DNA of 64,000 nucleotides from NCBI GenBank assembly GCA_013396635.1, contig WBMW01005542.1:3892432-3956431 (forward strand), written 5' to 3'. This DNA comes from Penelope pileata (Eukaryota; Chordata; Aves; Galliformes; Cracidae). Positions 1-11,860 of this stretch are shown here, in pieces; within the stretch, counting starts at the first letter, position 1; every line of letters begins with the position of its first letter. Made by a program: the position numbers and the translations under genes. The notes under the pieces were generated by a model that saw only the letters and a program-made list of their open reading frames with translations, ran no database searches and had not been told where the DNA came from.

Positions 1-340
1 TCATACGGAATAGAAATCAAATTTGTTTCTGTACTAGGTTACATATTTCATGCTCAAGAATTTAATATTCATATGAAAGACCTTTTCCAATCGTAGTATT
101 TCATCAGAGAGGATTATCTTCACAACTTGCTTGCAAGTTAAGTCAGAGGTAGCGTAGGAATGCTTTAGAATTTAGTGTTTTACTTGAAATGAGTTAACCC
201 CTCTTTCAGAGGGGTTAATAGTAAGTACAAAAGGCAAACAGTATGTACAGCTGCCACTGTCTGCACCAAGAGAAAAATTCCAAGGAGCTCAAAATAAGGT
301 TACAACACAGAACAGCACAATGCACATCTTTCCATTTGCT
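1..340 (-). other. ANKRD46: ANKRD46 3' UTR, partial
   Basis: This is the sequence downstream of the ANKRD46 stop. I find no AATAAA on the minus strand here, so the 3' UTR very probably continues past the left edge of the window. Short complementary motifs occur at about 197-216 (acccctctttcagaggggtt), able to form a hairpin with a CCCCTCT/AGAGGGG stem. Confidence 0.7.
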
Positions 341-557
341 TCAGTGCACCAGCTCGGGCTGATTTTCTACAAAAGGAAGCACCCCACTGACATAGTAGGC
401 TATTCCAAGAGACAGAAGAGCAATGACAATGATCAGTAGCAGCACTCTCCAGAAGCCCAGGTCTTCCACAAACTCTTGCCATGTGGTGCGGAAACTGGAA
501 AGAACTCCTTCCCCTTGCTGCAGGTTTGGATTAAGGAGGGAATGGCTTTCCATTGCA
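341..557 (-). CDS. ANKRD46: ANKRD46 last coding exon with membrane segment
   Basis: The acceptor is TTTGTAG above 557. The exon encodes the end of Ser157 to His228 and the TGA stop at 341-343. It holds the hydrophobic stretch (residues about 193-215) and the tail ending NQPELVH. The 3' UTR continues below 341. Confidence 0.95.
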
Positions 558-3500
558 CTACAAAGGATTAAAGTTAAAAATACATCAGAGTAAAAGAATG
601 CACCTTTAAGTATGACAGTAATCCTGCTCAGAGCAACTGAAACATTCTAAATTAGACCCTAAACCCACCTGCAGATTTGTCGCGTTGCCCCCGCTAGATC
701 AAGACAAGGCAGATGAGGGAAGGACTCCCAGCTCCAAACTCCAGGTAACTGAAGGGCTGTTCTACTGAGCAGGGCACAGAGCGGTACTTCTGTCTGTACA
801 GCTGCTCCCAGCTGGCAGCCTTGCCACCTAAGCACCCTCTGAAAGTCAATGCTCGTAATTCCCACTAAGCGTGGTTTTATAAATTTAATGGGGCATAAGG
901 TAAAACCTCAAGGGGCACGGCTCTTGTTAATAAAACGAGAAATTACAATCTAAAAGTAAACTGCTGAATGAAATGGAAACTATCACCCAGATCATTTAGA
1001 TTCTGAACTATGTGGTAATCTTTATTACTGTCTGCATTTCTTTGTTAGAGGCCTCTTCTCCAGCTTAAAAATACCACAGAAAAGAATACATTTGAAAAAA
1101 AAAATCAGAAACTTCCTCATTTTCACAAGTTAGCATTGCTGTTTTCTGCCACACGATGCTCATCAGATTGCTCTGAGGTTTTAACATTCCACCATCAATC
1201 CATCACGCTGCTCCCTTAAACTGCCAGACTATAAATTAGAGACTGGAACTCTCACTTTTAAATGAGAAAAATTAGAGTGATGGAGTCATCTCTGCCACAA
1301 ATCATCTTTAGAAAAACGCAAGTTGTTTCAAATACTGCTTGGCTTCTCGTGCCCTCCCCACTTTGCTGGTTTCACAACTGGTTTATAATAGGAAACTATT
1401 TCTCTGCTGCTTTACGAGGCACCTCACGAAGAACAGAAGAGCCTTTCTCATCGCTTCATGTCACTTACGTACCATTTCAGCCGTCTGCACAGTCCTTCTC
1501 ACTTGAGTGAAATCACACACAAGTGTTTACAGAATCATGCTCTGACAAGCACAGAAAGGGGATGGTGAAACCAACTGCGTACACAGTGAAGTCAAAGTCA
1601 AAGCAGAAGGTAAGCAGAACAGGAGAACATTTTTTCCTCTCCTCTAATTGCTTTCAGTTGCCATATTCCTACGTATCTCTCACAGCAATAAAACCAGAAA
1701 ACCTACAGGAAAAAGTAATTTCCAAATCATAACTGTATATGTGCTGTTGTTCACCAATTGTGTCATCGGAGATAACAAATTTACCAATGGCTGTTATCAG
1801 AAAATGGTCTCATTTGTGAATCTCTCTTCCAAGATTATACCACAGAAAAATGTCACACGATTCACACGTTTTTTTCTTCTCAGAAAGTACAGCCATGGAA
1901 GAACAATTAACCTATGCTCCCATGGCTTACTGCAGCATTGCAGTGTGATGTGCAGAAAATGTCAGAAATTGCCTACTGAACAGCTTGCCTTTCCTGCTTT
2001 TAAAATATTTACTTTGCTGTAAAGCTATTTTAGCTTGTCCATAGCTGCAGGATTTAGTCATCTTCCTTGCTTATGATTTCTCAATGAAAACAAAGGCTTT
2101 CTTAGAAGACAGCCAATGGTGTAAGACAGCCCCGCTCACCCAGTAACTAGTTAATACATAACCACAGAGAGGTTAAATAAAGGTGCAATGCAATTCAAGT
2201 GAAAAGATCACATGCCTGCTCGTTAAATAGAAAAGGGGACAGAGAAAACATCTTTGATATTTTATACAGCAACTTAATTCAGAGCAATGGTATTCAAGAC
2301 ATTTTTTTCATATGACAGATTACATCTGCTTAAGAAATGGTACTGCAGCCAAGCATCCTGCGGAAGAGTTTGTGCCACGCAGCCCAGGTGGATGCTCTTT
2401 TCTGTTTCCAACATAATATGAAAGTTCACCTTTGGATGCATTTGTGGCACGATCTCTGGCCATGCTGGGCTGTGCAGAGGGACAGGTCACCCGAGCTGAA
2501 AGACAGAGGTGAGCTCTGCCTCCTGACAGCACAGGGGGAGCGCAAAGCAAGAGAAATTAGATCGGAGAACCACGTTTTGGCCTCTGCTTCCAGAGCAGCA
2601 GCAACCATGTGAAAAAAAGAGAAATCTTAAATCAGCGACTGCTGCTCAAAAGTGAAGCTCATGGTTTCCAGAAAGAGTAATCATTATTTTTCAGTCGGTT
2701 TGTGCATAATGCAAGGGGGAGGGAGCAAGGAAGACAAAAGTCATTCATCTGAGCAAAATTCATCTGAGCAAAATTCATCTAAACTGTGAAAAAAAATGTG
2801 AAGAGGGAGGAGTGAAACTGTGGAAGACTGAAAAGCCAACTGTTACAGAGACATTATTTATTGACAAAGCAAACAGCATACAAGCACACTTGCTTTTGCT
2901 GCTGTAGGCATCTGTTATTTGTTATTCTAAATATAATATATTTGGGACATTTAAACACATTCACAAACAAGCTGGATAATGCACTGTTTATATGCCTCTG
3001 CCTCTCCCCAAGGAGAACTGCTGACTTCCTTGCCAAGCCAAACAATCTAACATTTATGAAGGTCAAATAACAGAAAGGAAGCTATGTTCATTAAAGTGAC
3101 ACCATCAAATAAAAAAAATCATAATTTAGATGGGACTGAGGCTTTTGTCACACGAAGTCAGACAGAAATTACGTATGGACCAAACAACTTTCAGGAAAAT
3201 GTAGTTAATTTAGAAAGATAATATGGAGAAAATCCAATATTTTATACCAAAGTAATTTTGACAATTTTGTAAATTTTGTATTTCAGGGTTTAAAGCAGTT
3301 TCTCTGATGAGTGGGGTCCAATTTCTTCTCCCTTGTCAAGTTTTTTCCTATGGCATCCCAATTGTCTTCTGGGTTGTCTATAGCTCACTGCTGAAGTAAG
3401 ACACTTCTTTCTGTGTCAGTATAATTTACAAAAACTTTAAGCAGGCACAGTCCCAGAACTAGACCTCCAAAATTCACTACTAACTTCCCTCTAACCCAAT

Positions 3501-5868
3501 ACTTTCCCTGAAATCATCATGTCTCCTTTAACTACCTCTATCCACCACAAAACTCATATTTTATTCTCCATCTTTTCCAGGACTATACCAATAGAAATGT
3601 TATAAATAGCACCATTTCAAAGCATTTATTCAAGCTCAGATAGATGAAAAGCCTGCTATCCTTTCTTTGCACAGACAATCCATCTTATTGAGAGCCTGGT
3701 AGGTCAGCGGGTGCTACTGGCATTTTGCACTTCACCCTATGTTCTCCTTGGCTTCATGATAAATGGTAGAATATTTTATTTTTTTTGAGTCTGCAACAGA
3801 AAATTAGTTATTATTTAACTTAAAAGAAAATCACTGTAAAATGAGAATCTCCATTAGTTTTTTTTTTTTTTTTTAAATCTGGATCTATCAAAAGAGATTT
3901 TTCCAAATTCTAAAATTTAATTTTGATTTGGTCTGATAGTATCAGGCCAAGAACAAAGAAACAAGTCAAATCATAACAATCTAAAAGCAACGAGCGGGTA
4001 CTAATAAAGACATATGTTTCATATACATCATTATTTTTCCCACTATTTCTTGTTTGTTTAGTAAATACCTTTCGCTTTCAGCAGTTTGCATCGTTTCCAG
4101 CTTCGAGTGAGCTGCTCTGTTAAATCCTTTCACCTCTTGCTCCTCTAAAGATTCCAGCAGTCTAATCACGTCTTTATTTACACCCCTTCGTTTTGCAAGA
4201 ACAAGCGGTGTTGCACCTTGGTGATTGCTAAAATAATGCCACAAAAGAAAGGGCAGGAGAAGAAAAGAAACTCTTACAACAGAAATTTGTAACAAGACAA
4301 CTTAGCATAACACACAGTGTAAAATTCAGTGCTCAGAACTATTTTGTCACACAAGACCGTAAGCAATTCCTGTCTGTAAGTTATACCATAATTGAATTAT
4401 ACCATAATTGACATACAGAACAGTAATTCTGTATTTAGGCTTGAAATAGCACAACTCTTTTTCCTAGAAAGGAAATCAAAATTCCTAGTACCCTAATTTA
4501 ATTGCAGTCTCTGGGTGTTATAACAAAATGAATAGATTTATGGCAATGTTTGAGATTAAGCTTGATTTCAGGAAGAAATTGTGCAATCTGCTTCTCCATA
4601 GTTCCTATTCCATGTGGGTATGAGGACATCAGGCAAAAATGAAATAAAATACAGATGGTGCGTCGGCTACTTTTAAAATAATACTGAACAGGACCAGAGC
4701 AGCCTTTAGACATGGGATTTTCACCAGAGTTGCTTGAAATACAAAAAGAAAAGCACAACCCATGAGCAATCTGGTTGCCAGTAACTAGTTTTGCTGAGAT
4801 GAAAGTATCAATGGGGAACAAGTGAAAAAGAGGCAGAAAAAACCTCAAAGGTTTTGAAGTTTCTTTTTCTTTATTTTTTTTGCACGCACTGTGAATATGC
4901 AGAAAGTTCCACAAACAAAATAGTTCAGTTGCTGCAATGAAACAGCAAGTTATTCTGTTGCTTGAGAGCTTGCATCTGAGCACTGGCATCCGACAGCTGC
5001 TGGAGGCCAGAAGGAAAGAATATACAATATTTAAAAGAAGGACTGAGTCACAGACTTTGAGGGAGTGGGAAAACACTGAATAGCAGCATTGTCACCGAAG
5101 GAGTATGGGAATGAACTGACACACACACACATATACAATATTTTCTTTGTCTTATACAGTGCAACAACTAAAACAATAGCAGTGTGGCGGAGAAAATCCT
5201 TTTAAAGTAGTCAATGTGATTTTCTTTTTTGGTGCCAACCACCCACACCTGGCTGTCTGGTCAAACGAGGATAGCAATGTCATCACAGAGGCAGAATTAG
5301 ATACAGCACCCACACCAGCAGCTGCTATTTTTATTTTCTTTCCTTGTTGCACTCGATCAGCAGAAGGGGCCTGCCATTGTTTTCCTGCCTTCTTATTTGC
5401 TGTTTTTATTAAGCGATATCTTACCAAATTGAACAGCACTAATTACAGCATTTCAGCAACAGCACATTTGTAGACAATGCTCCAGAGACAGAACACGAAC
5501 ATATTATAAAATATGCGCTTTTAAACAAACAACCAAACAACAGAAAAAGCAACTTACCAAATATCAATTTTAAGTCCATTGGAAACCAGGAACTGGATGG
5601 TATCCACATGCCCACACAGGTGAAGGGCTGTGTTACCTTGGTAATCAGTGGCTAGTAGGTCGGCACCAAATTTGTGCAAGAGCTGACAGATGTCTACATT
5701 TCCTCTGGCTGCAGCGAGGTGAAGGCCAGTTCGGCCCCGGCTGTCCCGAATATTTGGGTCAAAACCACTCTCCAAGAGGCGTTTGGAATAGTTAAAATCT
5801 CCATCAATGCAAGCCTGCAGCAGAGGCACATTTGTCTGGGAAGAGTCGTTTACAAAAACGTAGGACAT
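341..5868 (-). CDS. ANKRD46: ANKRD46, ankyrin repeat domain protein 46 (three coding exons, complete)
   Basis: Joining 5868-5558, 4227-4069 and 557-341 on the minus strand gives 228 codons plus TGA, the length I know for the vertebrate protein. The phases fit: Cys104 (TG|C) and Ser157 (AG|T) are split by introns. Ankyrin-type motifs are visible at residues 46-57 (RTGLHLAAARGN), 79-90 (NTALHLCGHVDT) and 108-119 (GATPLVLAKRRG), with a degenerate first repeat near 13-40. The C-terminus has one strongly hydrophobic segment at about 193-215 followed by a short acidic tail, so it is predicted to be a single-pass, tail-anchored-like membrane protein. The start at 5868 has a good context (ACC before ATG) and lies 32 nt inside its exon. 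Molecular function is poorly known in any species; ankyrin repeats suggest protein binding. Identity is firm; topology is inferred. Confidence 0.96.
558..4068 (-). other. ANKRD46 intron between coding exons 2 and 3
   Basis: AT-rich intronic sequence with no exon-like structure that I can support. It holds a 15-nt tandem repeat at 2744-2784 and a long T run near 3859-3874. Open frames here are short and resemble no known protein. Confidence 0.8.
2744..2784. repeat. 15-nt tandem repeat, about 2.6 copies
   Basis: The unit ttcatctgagcaaaa occurs at 2744-2758 and 2759-2773, followed by a partial third copy. The copies are identical, so it is young or prone to slippage. It is intronic in ANKRD46. 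Confidence 0.9.
4069..4227 (-). CDS. ANKRD46: ANKRD46 second coding exon
   Basis: This 159-bp exon is bounded by acceptor TTTTAG and donor AG|GTATTT. It encodes the end of Cys104 to the first two bases of Ser157, including the last ankyrin motif (GATPLVLAKRRG) and a charged stretch rich in Glu, Lys and Arg. Confidence 0.95.
4228..5557 (-). other. ANKRD46 intron between coding exons 1 and 2
   Basis: Intronic sequence with a 16-nt tandem duplication at 4381-4411 (unit ttataccataattgaa) and a short AC repeat near 5119-5131. A 192-codon open frame on the minus strand at 4498-5076 shows no domain, signal or similarity that I recognise and is probably chance. Confidence 0.75.
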
Positions 5869-5900
5869 GGTTCTGATTGTCTCTGGAGTAGGTGATAAAC
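5558..5900 (-). CDS. ANKRD46: ANKRD46 first coding exon (coding part 5558-5868)
   Basis: The acceptor is TTGCAG just above 5900 and the donor is G|GTAAGT at 5558/5557. The exon has 32 nt of 5' UTR, then codons 1-103 and two bases of Cys104. It carries the first ankyrin repeats. The 32-nt leader contains no stop in the frame of the CDS, which matters for the upstream exon at 6336-6444. Confidence 0.95.
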
Positions 5901-6335
5901 CTGCAAGTAAAAGAGGGAAAAGTGACATTGAAGCCAGGCAAATAAACACAACACAGATATCTGGCAGACTGCTCTGGTTCCTGAACTAGAATGCAGCCTA
6001 GCTCGGGAACCAACTCGGAAATGTTCCTGTCCTACATACTGGTTTCATGAGCTGTATTCCCTTCCGGTAATACGGAGAGAGCTTTATACCCTTCCTCACA
6101 CCTCTGGGAACTGTAGCATAGCCTCATTATTACAGAAAACTAATAAGATCAACGCCACTAATACAACACCGGTGAGTAACTTTCCCCTAGGAAGAGAACA
6201 CATGGTAGAATTGATGCTGAAGTCTAAAACACCATAGATCAGAACTGAAAGAAGGGAGAAGAACTAACTTTCATAAACTGGGAGACTACAAACAATTCAA
6301 CTAACGTACACAGTGACACTAGGTGCAGTTCTTAC
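5901..6335 (-). other. Short ANKRD46 intron upstream of the first coding exon
   Basis: 435 bp between the predicted 5' UTR exon and the first coding exon. I see no further features. Confidence 0.65.
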
Positions 6336-6444
6336 CAGCTACAAGCAGAGCCTCTCCAGGGGGGCTTCCACCATCGGAATTTGAACTTGATGCACAATCG
6401 GTAGCCAAAAACGTCTGACTACCACAAATGCTAATCCCTCCATT
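6336..6444 (-). other. ANKRD46: ANKRD46 internal 5' UTR exon (109 bp, predicted)
   Basis: On the minus strand the block is framed by a strong acceptor (pyrimidines then CTTGCAG above 6444) and a strong donor (CTG|GTAAGA at 6336/6335). It lies 435 bp upstream of the first coding exon, as expected for a 5' UTR exon. It contains no in-frame ATG but is open in the frame that continues into the CDS: 36 codons plus one base, completed by the 32-nt leader of the next exon. Exon status rests on splice sites alone and needs transcript support. Confidence 0.7.
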
Positions 6445-9400
6445 CTGCAAGAAGTACAGTTTTCAACACTTCGCAGAGAATTATTTTTTATAGTGCTACG
6501 GATACACAAACTACTGAGCAAAGAAAGTGAAAAGTGAAAATGGGTGCAAGGAAGACAACGGTAAAGTGGAGTGGAGCTATTGAGCGTTCAGCCAGAACCC
6601 CACCATGGAGAAGCACCAACGTAGCTTCTCTGGGTTAGTATTAGAGAAAGGATTAATTCCTTTTCTGTACCAGGAAAAGAAACGTCATTTCACTGTGGAG
6701 TTGTTGATACTTCATGAAGTACGACTGAAGTTCTGCAGAAGACTACTTTAAGGATAATTTGAATAATGAGAGTATGATGACCCTGTAGACTTACGGGACA
6801 TAGAGAAGATGGCTTGAAAACAAGAAGGAAAACAACAAAGGGAATATGCAAGAGGATAATAATGTTGTGCATGAGGCAACAGTAAGAAAAAATGAAAACA
6901 TCTAGGGGACTGGACAGTAAAGCTCTGCACTGCCTCAGAAAGCAGGCAAAAAAAAAAAACCCAACAAAACCAAAACCAAACATAAACCAGTAAAAATCCT
7001 TAGAAGAAAATTGCATATAGCCACGACACAGTTCAAGTGACAAAAAGGAAAAGAAACTTAACTAGGTAAACTTTGAATGGAAACTGAAATTTCAGATGAA
7101 ACAGCATCACTTGCCTGACCAAGGTTTGTATTTTGGGTTAAGGTTGTAGCAGTGCTCTGATCACCTGTACAAACCTCTCATAAGACTGCTATATGCAGAT
7201 TTAAATCTTCTCATCTATATAAGGTATTCTTCTACACTAGTGCACTCATTCAGCTACGAGAATGGAAACATGGCCAGCAGCCAAAGAACTCCACTTAAAA
7301 CCTCTCCTTTTCTCGGGAGTTTATAAGGTCTGTATTTTACAGCTTTTCCCTCGTGTTTTAGACCAAATTCAAGATCAAAGCACCTACAGAGTCATTTCAT
7401 AATGTTTACACACTGGATTGATGAACAGTTTGGGGACTGTTGAGGTTAATAAATCAAACTTCTCTACTTTGCATTTCCTATCTGGACAAACTCTGCTACA
7501 CACATCAACACTGTCTAGTTTCCCTGTGCAGGAATGCACAACTTTTTTTCCATCTTGGATGCAGAAGAGAAAGATGGGAATAACTTCTATGTCCCGGTAT
7601 CTGTATAAGGAATGATTTTAGGCAGAGTACATTCCCCCGGGCTGCGAGTATGTTTTTAAGCATGTGATGGTATATCACTGGCTCAAGCACACTTTCCCAC
7701 AATCACTCCCAATAACAAAAAGCAAGTTCACTGACATAGCATAAAAAATGTCATGTGAGACTAGTGTCATCTAGGGCACTAACAGATTTCTTACAACCCT
7801 ACACAGAAAGACAGGACAGCATACTTGTATTTTCAATGAGTGTGCTACAAAAGCTTGGTGACTGCAAAGCTAAGATTGCCAGCTGATAGCAATGTCAATT
7901 TTCTTGCCCACTTTCCACCCAAATCGTGAGAATGCTTCTTCAACTCTGCTAGTCCAATCCTTGCTCAGAAAAACGTCAGGCCCAATTTGTGTGTGATGTT
8001 CCTGACACCTTTACTTTCTGCACTAAATGTTCCCTAATGCAAGATAATAAACAACTCAGACACCTCCAACTATCAAGAATGTTAAGAGCATATAAACAGC
8101 ACAAAACCCTACTTGTATTTGATAAAAAGATCATGGCTTGCTTATGAAGTAGCATTTGAGTGCTTAAACCTCTTCAGTAAAAAAAAGGCCTAACATAAAT
8201 CAACAACAGAATCTTATACTGGAAGGAAAGTATGCTATTGGAGAAACAGTCTGGCATGTGCTGTTACATGTAAGCTCGTGTTTATAATTTCATACCAGAT
8301 GTGTGGCTGTGGAGAAGCCCTGCAGAATTTCCTGTCGCTTCCCGTACCCTGCTGTTGGAGCACTAGCTAACAGCACCACGAAACAATCCACACTGCCTTA
8401 TCTTCTCAGGAGAGGAACCACAAAGACTAACAGGTATCACACACCGTAACTGAATGTATTTCTGATTCAGAATTTATAATCACTAGCATCTTTTAGAATG
8501 GATCATTGAAGAGCAAAAGACTGAAGTGAAATCTTTGCATTTCACAGCCAGAAAGAAAAACCAAATCCTCCCTTCTAACACTTGAAGACCGTGGATTAAA
8601 CAAATGCATTTTCCCATTCACAAAAAATGTACCATCTGGTTTGCTCTGGTTTGTGAGTAAAAAAGATTTTTCTACAAACACAATTCGATTTTACATGTGG
8701 CTACCTAATATACACCAGAGATGAGCTGCATACAAAGCCAAACGATACCACCTTCAAAATGTCAGTCCCCCCACAATACACTCCTGCCTCAAATGTCATC
8801 CCATTTCGCTAAATTTCCTAACAAAACTCAGAAGAAAATTGTAACTGTCAACTTAATTAGAAATTTGTCAATAAGGCAACTGGTTACATTTCAATCCACA
8901 GCACGTATCAAAGAGGTAGTGAGTATCTAATGAAGTGGATTTAGAAAAAAATCCAAAGCATCAGCCATTCTCTTTAAACTGCTTCTGAAGGCAAATGAGA
9001 AAAGAACTCTGAGTCTACCTAGAAGCCATACACCTACCACTGAGCACTAATGCCACAAAGGGACTTGCACGAGTTAGTAACAAGGGACTGCAGCATTGCA
9101 GAATGATCATTCTGAACATCCCTACAAATGACTACTGCTGCAGTGAAATTCCCTTGGCTCAGGAAATGACTGCTGCTAAAGATGCATGGCTATCTTCTGA
9201 AAATGTATCTTTTACGTTATACTTCTATAAAAAGGAAAGAGGTTCACTGTCAAAAACTTGCTGCTGTGATAGGAAATTGGCTTTGAGAAAAAAAAGTAAA
9301 TTCAAAGACATCCTCTCAAGCAAGAAGAACTCCATTAGAAAAGCATAATATCATAAGACATTTTCCCTGAATGTATACAACATAGATATTGCCTGAGCGC

Positions 9401-10887
9401 CGTATACTTCTAGTAATAATTTTAGAAATTTTGCTGTAAGCCACCTCTCCAATGATACATGTGATTTAGTACAGGGTGAAGACTACTCTGTTTTCAAAAG
9501 GAATCCTTACATTAAGTAATTACACACAAACAATTTATTTTCACTCACCAGAAGTCAGTTGCCTGCCACTGCACCGCGTACAGCCAGAACTCTACGGCAC
9601 ACACTCACCTGCTACACACCACACTCAAACCTGCAGAAGCCAGGAGTTATTCGGAATAATTCCAAACCTAGAGCCAGATGCAGTCCCCTTACTGCTTCAA
9701 CTACTCCTCAGTTTGCACTAACTGTGGATGGCTCTGTTTTCCAGCAAACGTATGGTTTTGCCTCGGACTTCTCCATAAGTTCAACAGTTACCAAACAGCT
9801 CCAGACAAAGGAGCTGCATTGTTTGAGACAGTCTCTCCACCACGAAAATACGAATGGACTTGACAGTTGTAATTAATCACCCCGTCACTGCTACAGATGA
9901 CTTATGAAAAGCATTCCAGCTTGAGTATTTTACTTGAAGAGTAAGCCCACGCTCTTTGAAAGCAAAGTCTCCTGCTCCAATCAGGCAGTAACCTTAAAAA
10001 TGCTACCTGATAACATTTTTAAAAATACGTAATTGAATCCTAACAACAACAACAAGCGTTACCTTGCTCGTGTGTCCTCTGAAGAAATCTAAGCCCAGCT
10101 ATCTTATTGTCTTGCCTTTTCTGGGTAGGCTGAGGAAGAAAATCCTTGACAAGCCTTCCTGCACATTTGTTTTTATGTACGAGTTATTGCGAAGTCCTTT
10201 AACTGAATAAACATTGCATTGAGTCAAAAACCATACTGCCATCTTTGTTTAGGAAACACCACTGTTATCTACAACAAGTTCCACTGAGAGCTCTGTATCT
10301 TCTACTAAAAATTTTTAGTTCTTCACTCCAGCTGGGTTAGGGTTTTATTTCTCCACTAATATGGGTCTGCCAGAAGAAGCGACGTACCAGATCCAGCAGA
10401 GCATTATGGCTGCTTTACACACAGGGGCATTGTGGAGCATCTTCCCTTCTTAATTTATTTCCTCAATAGCTTCTGAATTCAAGGTGTCACAGGAGGCTCT
10501 TAAGACCCACCTCTCCTTCTCATGTCTCTAATCAGGGTAAGTGCTAACACAAGACAACATTCTTCACAGCACTTGTCTGCAGCCATTCCCATTCCCTTCT
10601 GCAGACACACGAGATGTACAGGTATATCCTCTTGATGCTGGGAACATCCTGCAAGCACAAACTTTGGTGCACTGCATACACGTGGTGCTTTGCACTCACA
10701 GCCTACAGAGTGCTTCATGAAAATAATTAAAATAATTATTGCATTTTTTTTATGGATCAGTAGGCAATGGCAACAGAAACAGAGCGTGGGTCATCACTGT
10801 ACAGTATACTGCTGTTCAAAAATAAACAAGGCCTGAAATGTCAACCCAGGGCTGCAGAATGCTCCGCTAGGTAATACTGTGCGCTCA

Positions 10888-10932
10888 CTGTGTATTTATT
10901 GTCATTCATTGTGTATTTATTGTGTATTTATG
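10888..10932. repeat. Interrupted tandem repeat of tgtgtatttat
   Basis: Three copies of the 11-nt unit tgtgtatttat, with a short spacer (tgtcattcat) between the first and second. Simple low-complexity expansion in an intron. Confidence 0.8.
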
Positions 10933-11720
10933 TACACAGCGTAAGGGAACTATAGGAAAGAGATCATTCTTTTTAAATACCTTTATTGACAAGCAGATTC
11001 GCAAACATTTTATCCTTTCTAGACTTAATTGGTAACTCAACTGCATTATGTGTTTCAGTGGACTTCTATCGAATATGCATCACAGTATTTCTGAACCTTG
11101 CTCAGTTTATCTTCTGCAAAAGAACTATTCAGGTGGAAACACAATTTACAGTAGTCAGAAACAGATGGTCTGCAACTTTAATCCCCACAACTGGCTCGGG
11201 TGAATCAATACAGTAACTTCAGCAGTTCCCCAATCACTGGGATCAGTGTGAGTGCACTTGCTTTCATAGAAAGCTATTAATTATGACCAATGTGAGTGAC
11301 TCATCAACTTCCTCACAAACCTTTATTCAAATTCCTTCTTTGGTTCTGCTGGGAACGTGCAGAGTGCTAGTGATTTTCAAACAAGAAATCTTAAAGTTCC
11401 TTACAGTTTTTTTTTTTTTTTTTTCCTTTAAACAAACTAGAGAATTAGTTCCACTCCTACCGAAGGGTCCATGTTTGTTTAAATTTGCTGCAGATCTTCT
11501 GGAAAAAGGAGACGGCTCTAACCGAGCCCCAAGACACCATTACCGGGGCTGGCTGGGACCTGCAGAGGAAGGAGCCCCACTCGTGTCTGGCAGAACACTG
11601 CCACCGCGTGGACTGACAGATTCCTGCTCAACTGAAGGGAACGGCGTGGTGGATAGCCCTGCACTCACACCGATTTTTTTTTTCTAGATTGTATGATGTT
11701 TTCTCATTTCCTGAGAAGAA

Positions 11721-11860
11721 AATCACAGAATCACAGAGACCACAGGTTGAGGTCGGCAGGGCCCTCTGGGTCCCTCTGGTCCCACCCCTGCTCACGCAAG
11801 GACACACAGAACGGGGTGCCCAGCCCCAGTCCAGGTGGCTTCTGAAGACAGATGGAAGTG
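11721..11860 (-). mobile_element. CR1 LINE fragment, 3' tail
   Basis: The plus strand begins with aatcacagaatcacagag and continues with CR1-like phrases (ggttgaggtcggcagg, then ctctggtcccacccctgctc, then gtccaggtggcttctgaaga). This is the reverse complement of the CR1 3' end with its 8-nt terminal repeat, so the element is on the minus strand. It is short, 5'-truncated, diverged and has no coding capacity. Family assignment is from recalled consensus features. Confidence 0.8.

Noticed and set aside
4498..5076. 192-codon open frame on the minus strand in an ANKRD46 intron
   Set aside because: It has no recognisable domain, biased Cys/Ser/Phe-rich composition, no promoter or splice context, and a frame this long is not surprising in 64 kb searched in six frames.
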